Positions 1-7,400 of a stretch of 7,400 nucleotides of DNA are shown piece by piece. This DNA is from an uncultured Clostridia bacterium (GTDB taxonomy: Bacteria; Bacillota; Clostridia; Christensenellales; Aristaeellaceae), in assembly GCA_946615785.1 (NCBI GenBank), contig CAMOIA010000078.1, forward strand, positions 1-7,400, in the 5' to 3' direction. The number at the start of each line of letters is the position of its first letter. Positions within the stretch are counted from its first letter, which is position 1. Both the position numbers and the translations under genes were made by a program. The notes under the pieces were generated by a model. It saw only the letters and a list, made by a program, of their open reading frames with translations. It made no database searches and had not been told where the DNA came from.

Positions 1-657
1 GCGGTGCGCGAAAACAAAAACCGCCTGCCCATCTGGGCTGTCAACGCGGGACACGTCGGGTATCTGACGGACTGCGGCGCCGAGGAAGCGCTCGACCGTC
101 TGCCCGTGATCCTGCGCGGGGAAAGCCATGTCGAGGAACGGCTGATGCTCAGCGGCATTTACACAGGCGGCAGCCGAAAGGAACGCTTTTTCGCGCTGAA
201 CGAATGCTGCATCCACCGCACGGAAAACCTGCACGGCGTGCACATTTCCTTCGCGGTGGATGGAAAACACATTCTTTCCTTCCGGGGGGACGGCATTCTG
301 GTCTCGAGCCCGACGGGCTCGACGGCCTATAACCTTTCCGCGGGCGGGCCGATCCTGCTGCCGGAGGCTAACGAATTGGTCATTACGCCCATCTGTCCGC
401 AGTACACGGTATGCATGCCCCTTGTGGTGACGGGGGAAAGCCGGGTGTCGATCCAGACGGACGAAAACCGGATGATCGTCGGGGAAACCTACGCCAAGCT
501 CGTGATCGACGGGGTGACGAGCATCGACCTGTCCCCGGGCGACCGTGTGGACATCACCAAAGCCCCGTGGCGCATGCGCTTTGTGCGAACGGTGGAAGAC
601 GATTTTTACCAGAAGCTGCAGTACCGGCTTAAGCAGAGCGACGACGCTGCGAACTGA
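1..657 (+). CDS. nadK: NAD kinase, 3' part of gene (5' end outside window)
   Basis: This enzyme phosphorylates NAD+ with ATP (or polyphosphate) to NADP+ in the cytoplasm and is the only known route to NADP. The reading frame is open at base 1, so the GTG at 4 is not taken as the start. The 218 visible codons lack the N-terminal GGDGT motif of the family, which normally has 280-300 residues, so roughly 70-80 residues lie upstream. Seen here are a segment resembling the family's GxNxGxxGFLT element (VNAGHVGYLTD, about bases 40-72), the signature GDGxxVSSPTGSTAY (286-330) followed by NLSAGGPI, and TPICPQ near 385. These are the NAD- and substrate-binding core of the family. The gene ends in TGA at 655-657, and nfnA starts 44 nt later with no terminator visible between, which suggests co-transcription. 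Family assignment is very safe. Confidence 0.95.
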   Translation, partial: AVRENKNRLPIWAVNAGHVGYLTDCGAEEALDRLPVILRGESHVEERLMLSGIYTGGSRKERFFALNECCIHRTENLHGVHISFAVDGKHILSFRGDGILVSSPTGSTAYNLSAGGPILLPEANELVITPICPQYTVCMPLVVTGESRVSIQTDENRMIVGETYAKLVIDGVTSIDLSPGDRVDITKAPWRMRFVRTVEDDFYQKLQYRLKQSDDAAN

Positions 658-701
658 AATGCTCCATTCGGTGTCTAATAATAGAAAGCAGGGATAAGAA
701 C

Positions 702-1544
702 GTGAATACGATCCTGAAAAAGCAAAGCCTTAACCCGACCGTGACCCTGATGACCGTCAAAGCGCCCCTCATCGCCCGCAAGGCCGAACCGGGGCAGTTT
801 GTGATCCTGCGGGTGGATGAAAACGGCGAGCGGATCCCCCTGACTGTGGCTGATTTTGACCGCGAACAGGGCACGATCACCATCATTTACCAGATCGTCG
901 GCGCCACCACCAAGAAGCTCGATCAGCTTCGGGAAGGGGACAGCCTGCATGATTTTGTCGGCCCTCTCGGCCGCGCGACGCACACCGAGGGCCTGAAAAA
1001 GGTGGCTGTGGTCGGCGGCGGCGTCGGCTGCGCCATCGCCTACCCGGTGACGAAAAAGCTGTTTGAGCAGGGCGCGCACGTGGACGCCATCGTTGGCTTC
1101 AGGAGCAAAGACCTTGTGATCCTGGAGGACGCGTTCGCCGCCCATTCCACCCGCCTTTTCCGCATGAGCGACGACGGCTCCTGGGGGGAGAAGGGTCTTG
1201 TGACCAACGCGCTTGAAAAGCTGATCCAAAGCGGCGAAACCTATGACGAGGTCATCACCATCGGTCCGCTTGTCATGATGAAATTCGTCTGCAGGCTGAC
1301 CAAGCAGTACGGCATCAAAACCATCGCGAGCATGAACCCCATCATGATCGACGGCACGGGCATGTGCGGCGGCTGCCGGCTGACGGTGGGCGGAAAGACG
1401 CGCTTCGCGTGTGTGGACGGGCCGGAATTCGACGGGCACGAGATCGATTTTGACGAGGCGATTGCCCGCGGCAGAACCTATGCAGCGTTTGAGCGCCACG
1501 CCTATGAGGAAGCGTGCAGCCTTTTTGCCAAGGAGGTCCGATAA
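702..1544 (+). CDS. nfnA: NfnA-type ferredoxin-NADP+ reductase small subunit (FAD / [2Fe-2S])
   Basis: This 280-residue protein belongs to the dihydroorotate-dehydrogenase electron-transfer (PyrK-like) family and is the likely small subunit of NADH-dependent reduced-ferredoxin:NADP+ oxidoreductase. The N-terminal FAD-binding barrel carries RIPLTVAD (residues 44-51), matching the RxPLTxAD flavin motif. An NAD(H)-binding Rossmann segment follows, with VVGGGVG at about 103-109. The C-terminal cluster loop has D217, C222, C225 and C237 (DGTGMCGGCR, then a later Cys). This matches the Asp plus three Cys ligand set known for the [2Fe-2S] cluster of NfnA, rather than the four Cys of PyrK. The start is GTG with a modest AGGGA at 690-694, 7 nt upstream. 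nfnB begins 1 nt after the stop, so the subunits are probably translated together. Alternatives are a SudB-type sulfide dehydrogenase subunit or the small partner of a GltA-like enzyme; the sequence alone does not separate these. Confidence 0.88.
   Translation: MNTILKKQSLNPTVTLMTVKAPLIARKAEPGQFVILRVDENGERIPLTVADFDREQGTITIIYQIVGATTKKLDQLREGDSLHDFVGPLGRATHTEGLKKVAVVGGGVGCAIAYPVTKKLFEQGAHVDAIVGFRSKDLVILEDAFAAHSTRLFRMSDDGSWGEKGLVTNALEKLIQSGETYDEVITIGPLVMMKFVCRLTKQYGIKTIASMNPIMIDGTGMCGGCRLTVGGKTRFACVDGPEFDGHEIDFDEAIARGRTYAAFERHAYEEACSLFAKEVR
1530..1537 (+). promoter_or_regulatory. Ribosome binding site that fixes the nfnB start
   Basis: AAGGAGGT, a full match to the anti-Shine-Dalgarno sequence, lies inside the end of nfnA, 8 nt before the ATG at 1546. 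The nfnB frame is open further upstream (ATG at 1411), but that would add 45 residues of low-complexity, Arg-rich sequence overlapping nfnA. The 1546 start gives a 464-residue protein of the usual family length. Confidence 0.9.
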
Positions 1545-1545
1545 C

Positions 1546-2940
1546 ATGCCGAACATGAGCAAAGTCAAGCATCCCATGCCCTCACAGGCGCCGGACGTGC
1601 GCAGCGGCAATTTCAGCGAGGTGGCGCTGGGCTACGACGCCGCCACGGCGATCGACGAGGCGCAGCGCTGCCTCAACTGCAAGCAGCGCTTCTGCGTGAG
1701 CGGATGCCCGGTCAAGATTGAGATTCCCGAATTCATTCGCCAGGTCGCCGGGGGCCATTTTGAAGAGGCCTACCAGATCATTGCCAGATCCTCCGCCCTT
1801 CCGGCGGTCTGCGGGCGCGTCTGCCCGCAGGAAAGTCAGTGCGAAGGCAAGTGCGTGCGCGGCCGCAACGGCGATCCGGTCGGCATCGGACGGCTGGAAA
1901 GGTTTGTGGCCGACTGGCACAATGAAAACGTGAAGGAAAAAGCCCCCCGGCCTGAAAGCAATGGGCACAAGGTCGCGGTGATCGGCAGCGGCCCGTCCGG
2001 CCTTACCTGCGCGGGCGACCTTGCGCGCCTTGGCTATGAGGTGACGGTGTTTGAAGCGCTGCACCTTGCGGGCGGCGTGCTGGTGTACGGCATTCCGGAG
2101 TTCCGTCTGCCCAAGGCCATCGTGCAGAAGGAAATCGAAGGCCTGAAGGATCTGGGCGTGAAGGTGGAGACCAACGTCGTCGTCGGCAAAACCATCACCA
2201 TCGACGAACTGATGCAGGAAGAGGGCTTTGAAGCCGTGTTCATCGGCAGCGGCGCGGGCCTGCCCAAGTTTATGAACATTCCCGGCGAAAACCTGAAGGG
2301 CGTATACAGCGCGAACGAATTTCTGACCCGCATCAACCTGATGAAGGCCTACCTGCCCGGGAGCGATACTCCCATTCAGCACGGCAAAAACGTGGCGGTC
2401 GTCGGGGGCGGCAACGTGGCCATGGACGCTGCGCGCTGCGCACGGCGTCTCGGAGCCTCCGTCACCGTGATCTACCGCCGCACCGAGGCCGAGCTGCCCG
2501 CCCGGCATGAAGAAGTGGAGCACGCCATGGAGGAGGGTATCGTCTTTAAGTTCCTTACCAATCCGACGGCTATCGGCGGGAATGAAGACGGCTGGGTGGA
2601 TACGATCACCTGCCAGGAAATGGAGCTTGGCGAGCCTGATGCTTCCGGCCGCCGCCGCCCCGTTCCAAAGGAAGGCAGCGCTTTCGACCTTCCTGCGGAT
2701 GTGGTGATCATGGCGCTGGGCACCAGCCCGAACCCGCTGATCAAGAGCACCACGCAGGGCCTTGAAACCCAGAAGTGGGGCGGCATCGTGGTGGAAGAAG
2801 CCACGGGCAAAACCAGCCGCGAGGGCATTTATGCAGGCGGCGACGCCGTGACCGGCGCCGCTACGGTAATCCTTGCGATGGGCGCCGGCAAAACCGCCGC
2901 CGCCGCGATTCACGAAGCGCTGCAGAAAAAAGCGGAGTGA
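1546..2940 (+). CDS. nfnB: NfnB / GltA-type NADPH-dependent oxidoreductase large subunit
   Basis: The product has 464 residues and belongs to the glutamate-synthase small-subunit-like flavoprotein family, often annotated 'glutamate synthase (NADPH), homotetrameric, gltA'. With NfnA it probably catalyses flavin-based electron bifurcation: NADPH electrons are split to NAD+ and ferredoxin, or the reverse. The N-terminal domain has eight cysteines, C42, C45, C50, C54 and C89, C93, C99, C103, suited to two [4Fe-4S] clusters. A first Rossmann motif, VIGSGPSG (145-152), binds FAD. A second, VVGGGNVAMD (285-294), binds NADP(H) and is followed by YRR (310-312), a usual phosphate-binding feature. The C-terminal FAD segment GGDAVTGAAT is at 431-440. 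All key motifs are intact and the length is typical of NfnB. No glutamate synthase large subunit is visible here. Together with the adjacent nfnA, this favours the transhydrogenase role over glutamate synthesis. Confidence 0.9.
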   Translation: MPNMSKVKHPMPSQAPDVRSGNFSEVALGYDAATAIDEAQRCLNCKQRFCVSGCPVKIEIPEFIRQVAGGHFEEAYQIIARSSALPAVCGRVCPQESQCEGKCVRGRNGDPVGIGRLERFVADWHNENVKEKAPRPESNGHKVAVIGSGPSGLTCAGDLARLGYEVTVFEALHLAGGVLVYGIPEFRLPKAIVQKEIEGLKDLGVKVETNVVVGKTITIDELMQEEGFEAVFIGSGAGLPKFMNIPGENLKGVYSANEFLTRINLMKAYLPGSDTPIQHGKNVAVVGGGNVAMDAARCARRLGASVTVIYRRTEAELPARHEEVEHAMEEGIVFKFLTNPTAIGGNEDGWVDTITCQEMELGEPDASGRRRPVPKEGSAFDLPADVVIMALGTSPNPLIKSTTQGLETQKWGGIVVEEATGKTSREGIYAGGDAVTGAATVILAMGAGKTAAAAIHEALQKKAE

Positions 2941-3068
2941 TCGGGAAACGCACGCTGCCGTGCAGCACCGCCATGACCGACAGGCGGATTGGATAGACGG
3001 ATTCCGCCACGAAGAACGCGTTTTGAGAAGCGGCGCCTGCTGCAAAACGAGCGGTATGGCTGGATCCG

Positions 3069-3090
3069 GATGAAGCATTTTCATTTTTTC
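3069..3090 (+). terminator. Weak candidate terminator downstream of nfnB
   Basis: ATGAA (3070-3074) can pair with TTCAT (3080-3084) over a 5-nt loop, followed by TTTTT (3085-3089). The stem is short and AT-rich, so this is a poor match to an intrinsic terminator, but nothing better is visible between the nfnB stop and the tRNA promoter at 3096. The rest of 2941-3068 has no supported gene. It contains only small dyads, such as GCTGC/GCAGC at 2954-2966 and GGCGGA with a distant TCCGCC. Confidence 0.25.
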
Positions 3091-3095
3091 ATCTA

Positions 3096-3124
3096 TTGAC
3101 AAGCCGGCAGCAGCGTGCTATAAT
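3096..3124 (+). promoter_or_regulatory. Perfect consensus vegetative sigma-factor promoter for tRNA-Pro
   Basis: TTGACA at 3096-3101 and TATAAT at 3119-3124 are separated by exactly 17 nt, an exact match to the housekeeping (sigma-70/sigma-A) consensus. Transcription should start near 3131, about 29 nt before the mature tRNA 5' end. Such strength is expected for a stable RNA gene. Confidence 0.93.
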
Positions 3125-3130
3125 TCTTTT

Positions 3131-3156
3131 CGTTGTCGGGCGAAAGCCTGGCGGCG
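3131..3156 (+). promoter_or_regulatory. Pre-tRNA 5' leader hairpin with GAAA tetraloop
   Basis: Bases 3131-3141 can pair with 3146-3156 in an unbroken 11-bp stem closed by GAAA (3142-3145). Seven pairs are Watson-Crick and four are G-U, so the structure works as RNA and is not a DNA palindrome. It starts where the promoter predicts the transcript 5' end and stops 3 nt before the tRNA. It may protect the precursor or affect RNase P processing; that role is inference. Confidence 0.6.
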
Positions 3157-3159
3157 AAT

Positions 3160-3233
3160 CTGGGTGTAGCGCAGCTTGGTAGCGTGCTTGAATGGGGTTC
3201 AAGAGGCCGAGAGTTCAAATCTCTCCACCCAGA
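3160..3233 (+). tRNA. tRNA-Pro, anticodon GGG
   Basis: The 74-nt sequence folds into a complete cloverleaf. The acceptor stem is CTGGGTG (3160-3166) with CACCCAG (3226-3232), and the discriminator is A3233. The D stem is GCGC (3169-3172) with GCGT (3182-3185) around AGCTTGGTA. The anticodon stem is CTTGA (3187-3191) with TCAAG (3199-3203). The loop at 3192-3198 has T33, anticodon GGG at 3194-3196, and G37 as in proline tRNAs. The variable loop has 5 nt, and the T stem GAGAG/CTCTC encloses TTCAAAT (3214-3220). All stems pair, with a single G-U in the D stem. The 3' CCA is not encoded and must be added by the CCA-adding enzyme. This tRNA reads CCC and CCU. It stands alone, with its own promoter and terminators. 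Confidence 0.97.
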
Positions 3234-3234
3234 T

Positions 3235-3271
3235 AAAAAAGCCTTGAAGCAGAAATGCTCCAGGGCTTTTT
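3235..3271 (+). terminator. Intrinsic terminator of the tRNA-Pro unit
   Basis: The stem 3241-3250 pairs with 3257-3266 with one A-C mismatch and one G-U pair. It closes a 6-nt loop (3251-3256) and is followed by TTTTT (3267-3271). Six A bases at 3235-3240 precede the stem and can extend the pairing with the T run, so it may also work for the opposite strand. It begins 2 nt after the tRNA 3' end. Confidence 0.9.
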
Positions 3272-3290
3272 CCTTTCAAGAAGAACAACG

Positions 3291-3311
3291 GGCTGTTCGT
3301 CAGCCTTTTTT
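3291..3311 (+). terminator. Second, back-up intrinsic terminator
   Basis: GGCTG (3291-3295) and CAGCC (3301-3305) form a 5-bp GC-rich stem over the loop TTCGT, followed by six T bases (3306-3311) and another T run at 3315-3319. It is placed 20 nt after the first terminator and would catch read-through from the strong tRNA promoter. Confidence 0.65.
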
Positions 3312-3407
3312 ATCTTTTTGAATAAGAAAACCCTTCAATACCTTTGCATCCGAAAAGGCAGGAAATCAGGCTTCCACGGCGAATTTCCACAACATACAGA
3401 TCCTTTC

Positions 3408-3440
3408 TGAAATCCTTTCAGGTGTGCAGCTTGCACACCT
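3408..3440. promoter_or_regulatory. Two abutting inverted repeats upstream of the HTH-kinase operon
   Basis: The first dyad is TGAAA (3408-3412), TCC, TTTCA (3416-3420). The second has perfect 9-nt arms, AGGTGTGCA (3420-3428) and TGCACACCT (3432-3440), around GCT. They share base 3420. The second could be an operator, for instance for the HTH protein encoded 57 nt downstream. It could also be a weak terminator or attenuator hairpin, since TTT follows at 3440-3442. No clear promoter is visible between 3312 and 3496; the best -35/-10 guesses (TTGCAC 3431, GATGAT 3455, spacing 18) are poor. The remainder of 3312-3496 holds no gene that I can support. Confidence 0.45.
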
Positions 3441-3496
3441 TTGCAGCGACGGGCGATGATACGCTATTCCTGAAGCGAGTGAGGGAGCATAACAAG

Positions 3497-3939
3497 ATGG
3501 CTGAAGAAAAACGGATCAGCACGGATGAGCTGCTGAAGCTGCTGTTTAAGGAACGGAGCCTGGAACAGTTTTTGCAGCGCAATGAATCTGCGTATCTGAA
3601 TCCGTCATTCTCGGAATACCTGTCCGCGTGGTGCAAAGAGCATCAGAAGGTGCCCGAGCAGCTGATCCGCCGGGCCAACTTGGACAAGTCCTTCGGGCAC
3701 CAGCTCTTCAGCGGGAAGCGCAGGCCTTCCCGCGATACGGTGATTCAGCTGGCCTTCGCCATGGGCGCGGACGTGGCCCAGACGCAGGAAATGCTGAAAA
3801 TCGCGCGGAAAAGCCTTCTGTACCCCCGCATCAAGCGGGATACGGTGATTATGTACTGCCTGCACAATCGTGTCAGCCTGATTGATACGGAAATCATCCT
3901 GTTGGATCTGGACCTGCCGATTCTGGGAGGAAGGGACCA

Positions 3940-3943
<4 letters not shown>
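3497..3943 (+). CDS. Cro/CI-like helix-turn-helix protein, first gene of kinase operon
   Basis: This 148-residue soluble protein has no signal peptide or membrane segment. Residues about 39-103 fit a five-helix Cro/CI (XRE) domain: EYLSAWCKEHQ, VPEQLIRRAN, a recognition-helix region LDKSFGHQLFSGKRRP (62-77), SRDTVIQLAFAMGA and DVAQTQEMLKIAR. The FSGKRRPSRDT segment is the typical stretch after the recognition helix. An acidic/basic N-terminal segment (8-31) and a C-terminal helical tail (109-140, starting LYPRIKRDTVI) are extra to the DNA-binding core. The start is the ATG with GAGGGAG at 3481-3487, 9 nt upstream. The frame is open back to a TTG at 3344, but that has no ribosome binding site and would run through the inverted repeats. 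The stop overlaps the kinase start (ATGA, 3940-3943), so the two are translationally coupled. Probable role: transcription regulator or adaptor for the kinase. DNA target and phosphorylation are inference. Confidence 0.8.
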
Positions 3944-5547
<1,604 letters not shown>

Positions 5548-5573
5548 CAACCCATCAGCAGGAGGAATAGACC

Positions 5574-7070
5574 ATGCGGAAATGGATCATGTGCGCGCTT
5601 TTGTGCCTGGTGCTGTCTGCCCTGTGCCTGTCGGCGCTGTCGGAGGATCTTCCTTCAGTCACCTGGCAGGGCCATGCCCTGACGCCCCGGTATTACGCGC
5701 TTTCCTACAACAGTTTTGTCCATGTTCGGGTCAGCTGCGGCGCAATTCCCCTGTCGGCGCTGACCCGGAGCATGCAGGAATTTGTGCTGCCAGGCGCGGA
5801 TGGGGGAAAGGACGTCGCGGCGTATGGGATCATGGTGCTGGGCGAATACGTCTACGGCACGCCGGAATGGGAAACGGAGTTTTTTGACATCGTGTTCAAA
5901 ACCGGGCAGACATCAGGCGATCTGCAGGTGCGGCTTGGGGCGGACAGTCCAGTCCTTTCGGTTCCCCTGATTGACGAAAACAGGGATCTTGCTGCCTTTC
6001 AAACCGAAAGCGGAGCCTATGTGATGTCCTTTTATCACAAGGGGGATCCCGAGCGCCTGTGGTCAGGGTACGAAAGCGCATTTGCCGGGCAGGATGTGAC
6101 GCTGTATGTGGAGGACAGCATCGACCAGACAGGCGTCTTTTATGATCTTGCGCCTCTTTTGAAGCGGGTTTCGTTCGCTTCCCTGCGCCTGTTCACCTCG
6201 GCGCAGGTGGGTGAAAGCTATGATGCCGCGTGTGTGAAGGAACTGGGTCTCTTCAACCGGGTTCTGAACGCCCTGCCGGTGTTTCCAAATGCAAAAAAGC
6301 TGACGCTGTGCAAAAATGCCGTGTTTCCGGATGGCATGACTGCGGCTTTTCCGGCGCTTGAGGAAATGACGCTGCTGCTGCTTGCGCCCTATGCGGGACG
6401 GGATCTGGTGGAGCAGAACGAGCGTCCGGTCCAGGTGATTCCGCCCCTGAAGGAGCTGCGCGTTTCCCTGAGCTTTGGCGATGTTCCAACCGACGATCCT
6501 GATTTCAGGGTGTGGCTTGCGGCGGAGCGGATGGCCGCGCAGGATCTTCAGGTCAACGGCGTGCCTGCGGAAAAATATGACCTGACGGAAGGCCTTGGCG
6601 ATGAGAAACTGGAAGAATTGCGCCAGGCTGCGAACGACCGGACCATCATGAACCTGTACGGCCTGCTCGGGCAGGACGTTCCCTGGCAGGAGGAAGTGCG
6701 CCCGGAGCGGATGGTTGCGGCGGTGGTCGACCGGTATGGGCGCCTCAGGGCTGTCAGCACTGACCGGAAAACCGATAACGATTTTGCGGGCCCCCTTTCC
6801 GGGCATCTGGCAGGCAGCCTGGAGGCGGCGGACGCTGTGGCGATCGTTTATCCCGTGCTTCGGGAAACGGGAAAATACGGCGGCTCCTTCATCGCCTACA
6901 GCTGTGAAACGCGCCTTGCGGTGATCGACTGGCGAAACGGGCAGGTTCTTTGGGATCAGACTGTCATTACCAACCAGCCGCCAGCGTCCATGAAGCTTGG
7001 CAGCGGCGAGAACGCAGGGTATTTCGACGTGCCCCGTGCCCTTCAGGCGCTTGGGGATGCGCTGAAATAA
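5574..7070 (+). CDS. Secreted protein of unknown function, third gene of kinase operon
   Basis: The product has 498 residues and I do not recognise its family. An N-terminal signal peptide is clear: MRK, a hydrophobic core at about 5-22, and a probable signal peptidase I site after ALS (21-23). No lipobox is present (Cys18 is preceded by Leu) and no second membrane span or cell-wall sorting signal is seen, so it should be released outside the membrane. Residues about 25-135 look beta-rich. Residues about 190-300 contain LRR-like stretches (FPNAKKLTLCKNAVFP at 237-252, FPALEEMTLLLL, PPLKELRVSL), though without the regular spacing seen in the kinase. The C-terminal part (about 378-465) is another predicted beta-rich region with YGGSFIAYS and AVIDWRNGQVLW. 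AGGAGG at 5560-5565, 8 nt upstream, fixes the start. It follows the kinase stop by 26 nt and a terminator follows it. It may be a ligand, co-receptor or modulator of the kinase ectodomain; this rests only on gene order and shared LRR character. Confidence 0.85.
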   Translation: MRKWIMCALLCLVLSALCLSALSEDLPSVTWQGHALTPRYYALSYNSFVHVRVSCGAIPLSALTRSMQEFVLPGADGGKDVAAYGIMVLGEYVYGTPEWETEFFDIVFKTGQTSGDLQVRLGADSPVLSVPLIDENRDLAAFQTESGAYVMSFYHKGDPERLWSGYESAFAGQDVTLYVEDSIDQTGVFYDLAPLLKRVSFASLRLFTSAQVGESYDAACVKELGLFNRVLNALPVFPNAKKLTLCKNAVFPDGMTAAFPALEEMTLLLLAPYAGRDLVEQNERPVQVIPPLKELRVSLSFGDVPTDDPDFRVWLAAERMAAQDLQVNGVPAEKYDLTEGLGDEKLEELRQAANDRTIMNLYGLLGQDVPWQEEVRPERMVAAVVDRYGRLRAVSTDRKTDNDFAGPLSGHLAGSLEAADAVAIVYPVLRETGKYGGSFIAYSCETRLAVIDWRNGQVLWDQTVITNQPPASMKLGSGENAGYFDVPRALQALGDALK

Positions 7071-7096
7071 AAGCACCGATCTTTACCAATCTTTTT

Positions 7097-7122
7097 AAGG
7101 TGGGCAGGCTGCCCACCTTTTT
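7097..7122 (+). terminator. Intrinsic terminator of the HTH-kinase-secreted protein operon
   Basis: A perfect 10-bp stem, AAGGTGGGCA (7097-7106) with TGCCCACCTT (7110-7119), encloses the 3-nt loop GGC. The T run 7118-7122 follows and partly overlaps the stem end. It begins 26 nt after the stop codon at 7070. The stem resembles the inverted repeat at 3420-3440. Confidence 0.92.
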
Positions 7123-7148
7123 GATTGTGTTTTTTGGCATGATAGAAC
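7121..7148 (+). promoter_or_regulatory. Candidate promoter for the secreted-protein gene at 7194
   Basis: TTGATT (7121-7126, 4 of 6 consensus bases) lies 16 nt before TAGAAC (7143-7148, 4 of 6), which has an extended -10 TG at 7140-7141. The terminator just upstream means the next gene needs its own promoter, and this is the best candidate in the 123-nt gap. The -35 element overlaps the terminator T run. Confidence 0.35.
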
Positions 7149-7193
7149 CAGCAAAAAACGAACAGATGGATTCAAAAACAGGGAGACATTCAC

Positions 7194-7400
7194 ATGAAAA
7201 GAGTGTTTGGCATTCTGATCCTTTTCGCATACCTGACGTCGCTCCCTTTCGCTCTGGCTGAGGAAACCGACGAATACCGGGACGAAATCTACGCCTTCCG
7301 CTATCCGGCCTCCTGGAGCTGCGATCCAGCCGCAAACGGCGATATCGTGCTGGCCTCGCCGGACGGCAGAGGCGCGGTACTTACCTTCTGCGTGATCAGC
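7194..7400 (+). CDS. Secreted protein, N-terminal part only (3' end outside window)
   Basis: Sixty-nine codons are visible before the window ends, without a stop. The start ATG has GGGAGA at 7181-7186, 7 nt upstream. Residues 1-22 form a signal peptide (MKR, hydrophobic core, cleavage expected after ALA at 20-22). The mature start is acidic (EETDEYRDE), followed by YAFRYPASWSCDP and later LASPDGRGAVLTF. The pattern of a FxYPxxW element, then a beta strand and SPDG, recalls PsbP-like or DUF1795-type secreted domains. Too little is present to assign a family. The single Cys in SWSCDP lies outside any lipobox. It is separated from the kinase operon by a terminator, but it shares strand and a secreted fate with the protein at 5574-7070, so it may belong to the same surface function. 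Confidence 0.8.
   Translation, partial: MKRVFGILILFAYLTSLPFALAEETDEYRDEIYAFRYPASWSCDPAANGDIVLASPDGRGAVLTFCVIS

Noticed and set aside
1411..1545. Upstream extension of nfnB to an ATG at 1411
   Set aside because: It would overlap nfnA by more than 130 nt and add non-conserved, Arg-rich residues; AAGGAGGT points to the ATG at 1546.
675..1610. Minus-strand open frame (311 codons) opposite nfnA
   Set aside because: It is a shadow of nfnA: composition is biased to His/Ala/Arg and it has no domain-like pattern. The same holds for the long minus-strand frames at 4849-5550 and 6063-7076.
1582..3102. Very long minus-strand open frame (506 codons) opposite nfnB
   Set aside because: It is antisense to a gene with intact family motifs, its product is rich in His, Ala and Arg as expected for a GC-rich shadow frame, and it has no recognisable motif.
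3133..3321. Small plus-strand open frame across the tRNA
   Set aside because: It is a chance frame over the leader hairpin, tRNA-Pro and terminators.
3344..3496. Upstream extension of the HTH gene to a TTG at 3344
   Set aside because: There is no ribosome binding site, the extra 51 residues look like translated leader, and they would cross the inverted repeats. The ATG at 3497 has a suitable site.
3160..3500. Integration (attachment) site at the tRNA 3' end
   Set aside because: The tRNA is intact, no integrase gene is in the window, and I found no second copy of the tRNA 3' end downstream.
5574..5646. Lipoprotein signal on the 498-residue secreted protein
   Set aside because: Cys7, Cys11 and Cys18 do not have the Ala/Gly/Ser at -1 and the Leu at -3 of a lipobox in a suitable place; a signal peptidase I site after residue 23 fits better.

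Overview
The window looks like a chromosomal segment from a moderately GC-rich, probably anaerobic member of the Bacillota (Clostridia-like). The grounds are strong AGGAGG-type ribosome binding sites, an NfnAB-type ferredoxin transhydrogenase pair, a tRNA gene without an encoded CCA end, Gram-positive style secreted proteins and a membrane Ser/Thr kinase. The exact taxon cannot be fixed from the sequence. All supported genes lie on the + strand. The large minus-strand open frames are antisense shadows of real genes.

Left part (1-2940): a redox-cofactor cluster. It holds the 3' part of an NAD kinase gene (nadK), then nfnA (GTG start, 44 nt later) and nfnB (1 nt after nfnA, perfect Shine-Dalgarno). 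NAD kinase makes NADP+, and NfnAB couples NADH, NADPH and reduced ferredoxin, so the three genes form a coherent NADP(H)-supply unit.

Middle (2941-3496): an intergenic zone with a compact single-gene tRNA unit. A perfect consensus promoter (TTGACA, 17 nt, TATAAT) is followed by a leader that can fold into an 11-bp hairpin with a GAAA loop. Then come tRNA-Pro(GGG) and two consecutive intrinsic terminators. Further right, two abutting inverted repeats lie just upstream of the next operon.

Right part (3497-7070): a three-gene operon. It encodes a small Cro/CI-like helix-turn-helix protein, a Ser/Thr kinase with one membrane segment and an apparently extracellular leucine-rich-repeat domain, and a 498-residue secreted protein of unknown function with LRR-like segments. 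The first two genes overlap by ATGA; the third follows after 26 nt. The set looks like a receptor-kinase signalling module (outside sensor, inside kinase, DNA-binding output) and is the most interesting thing in the window. A strong hairpin terminator closes it at 7097-7122.

Right edge (7123-7400): a candidate promoter and the start of another secreted protein gene, which runs off the window.
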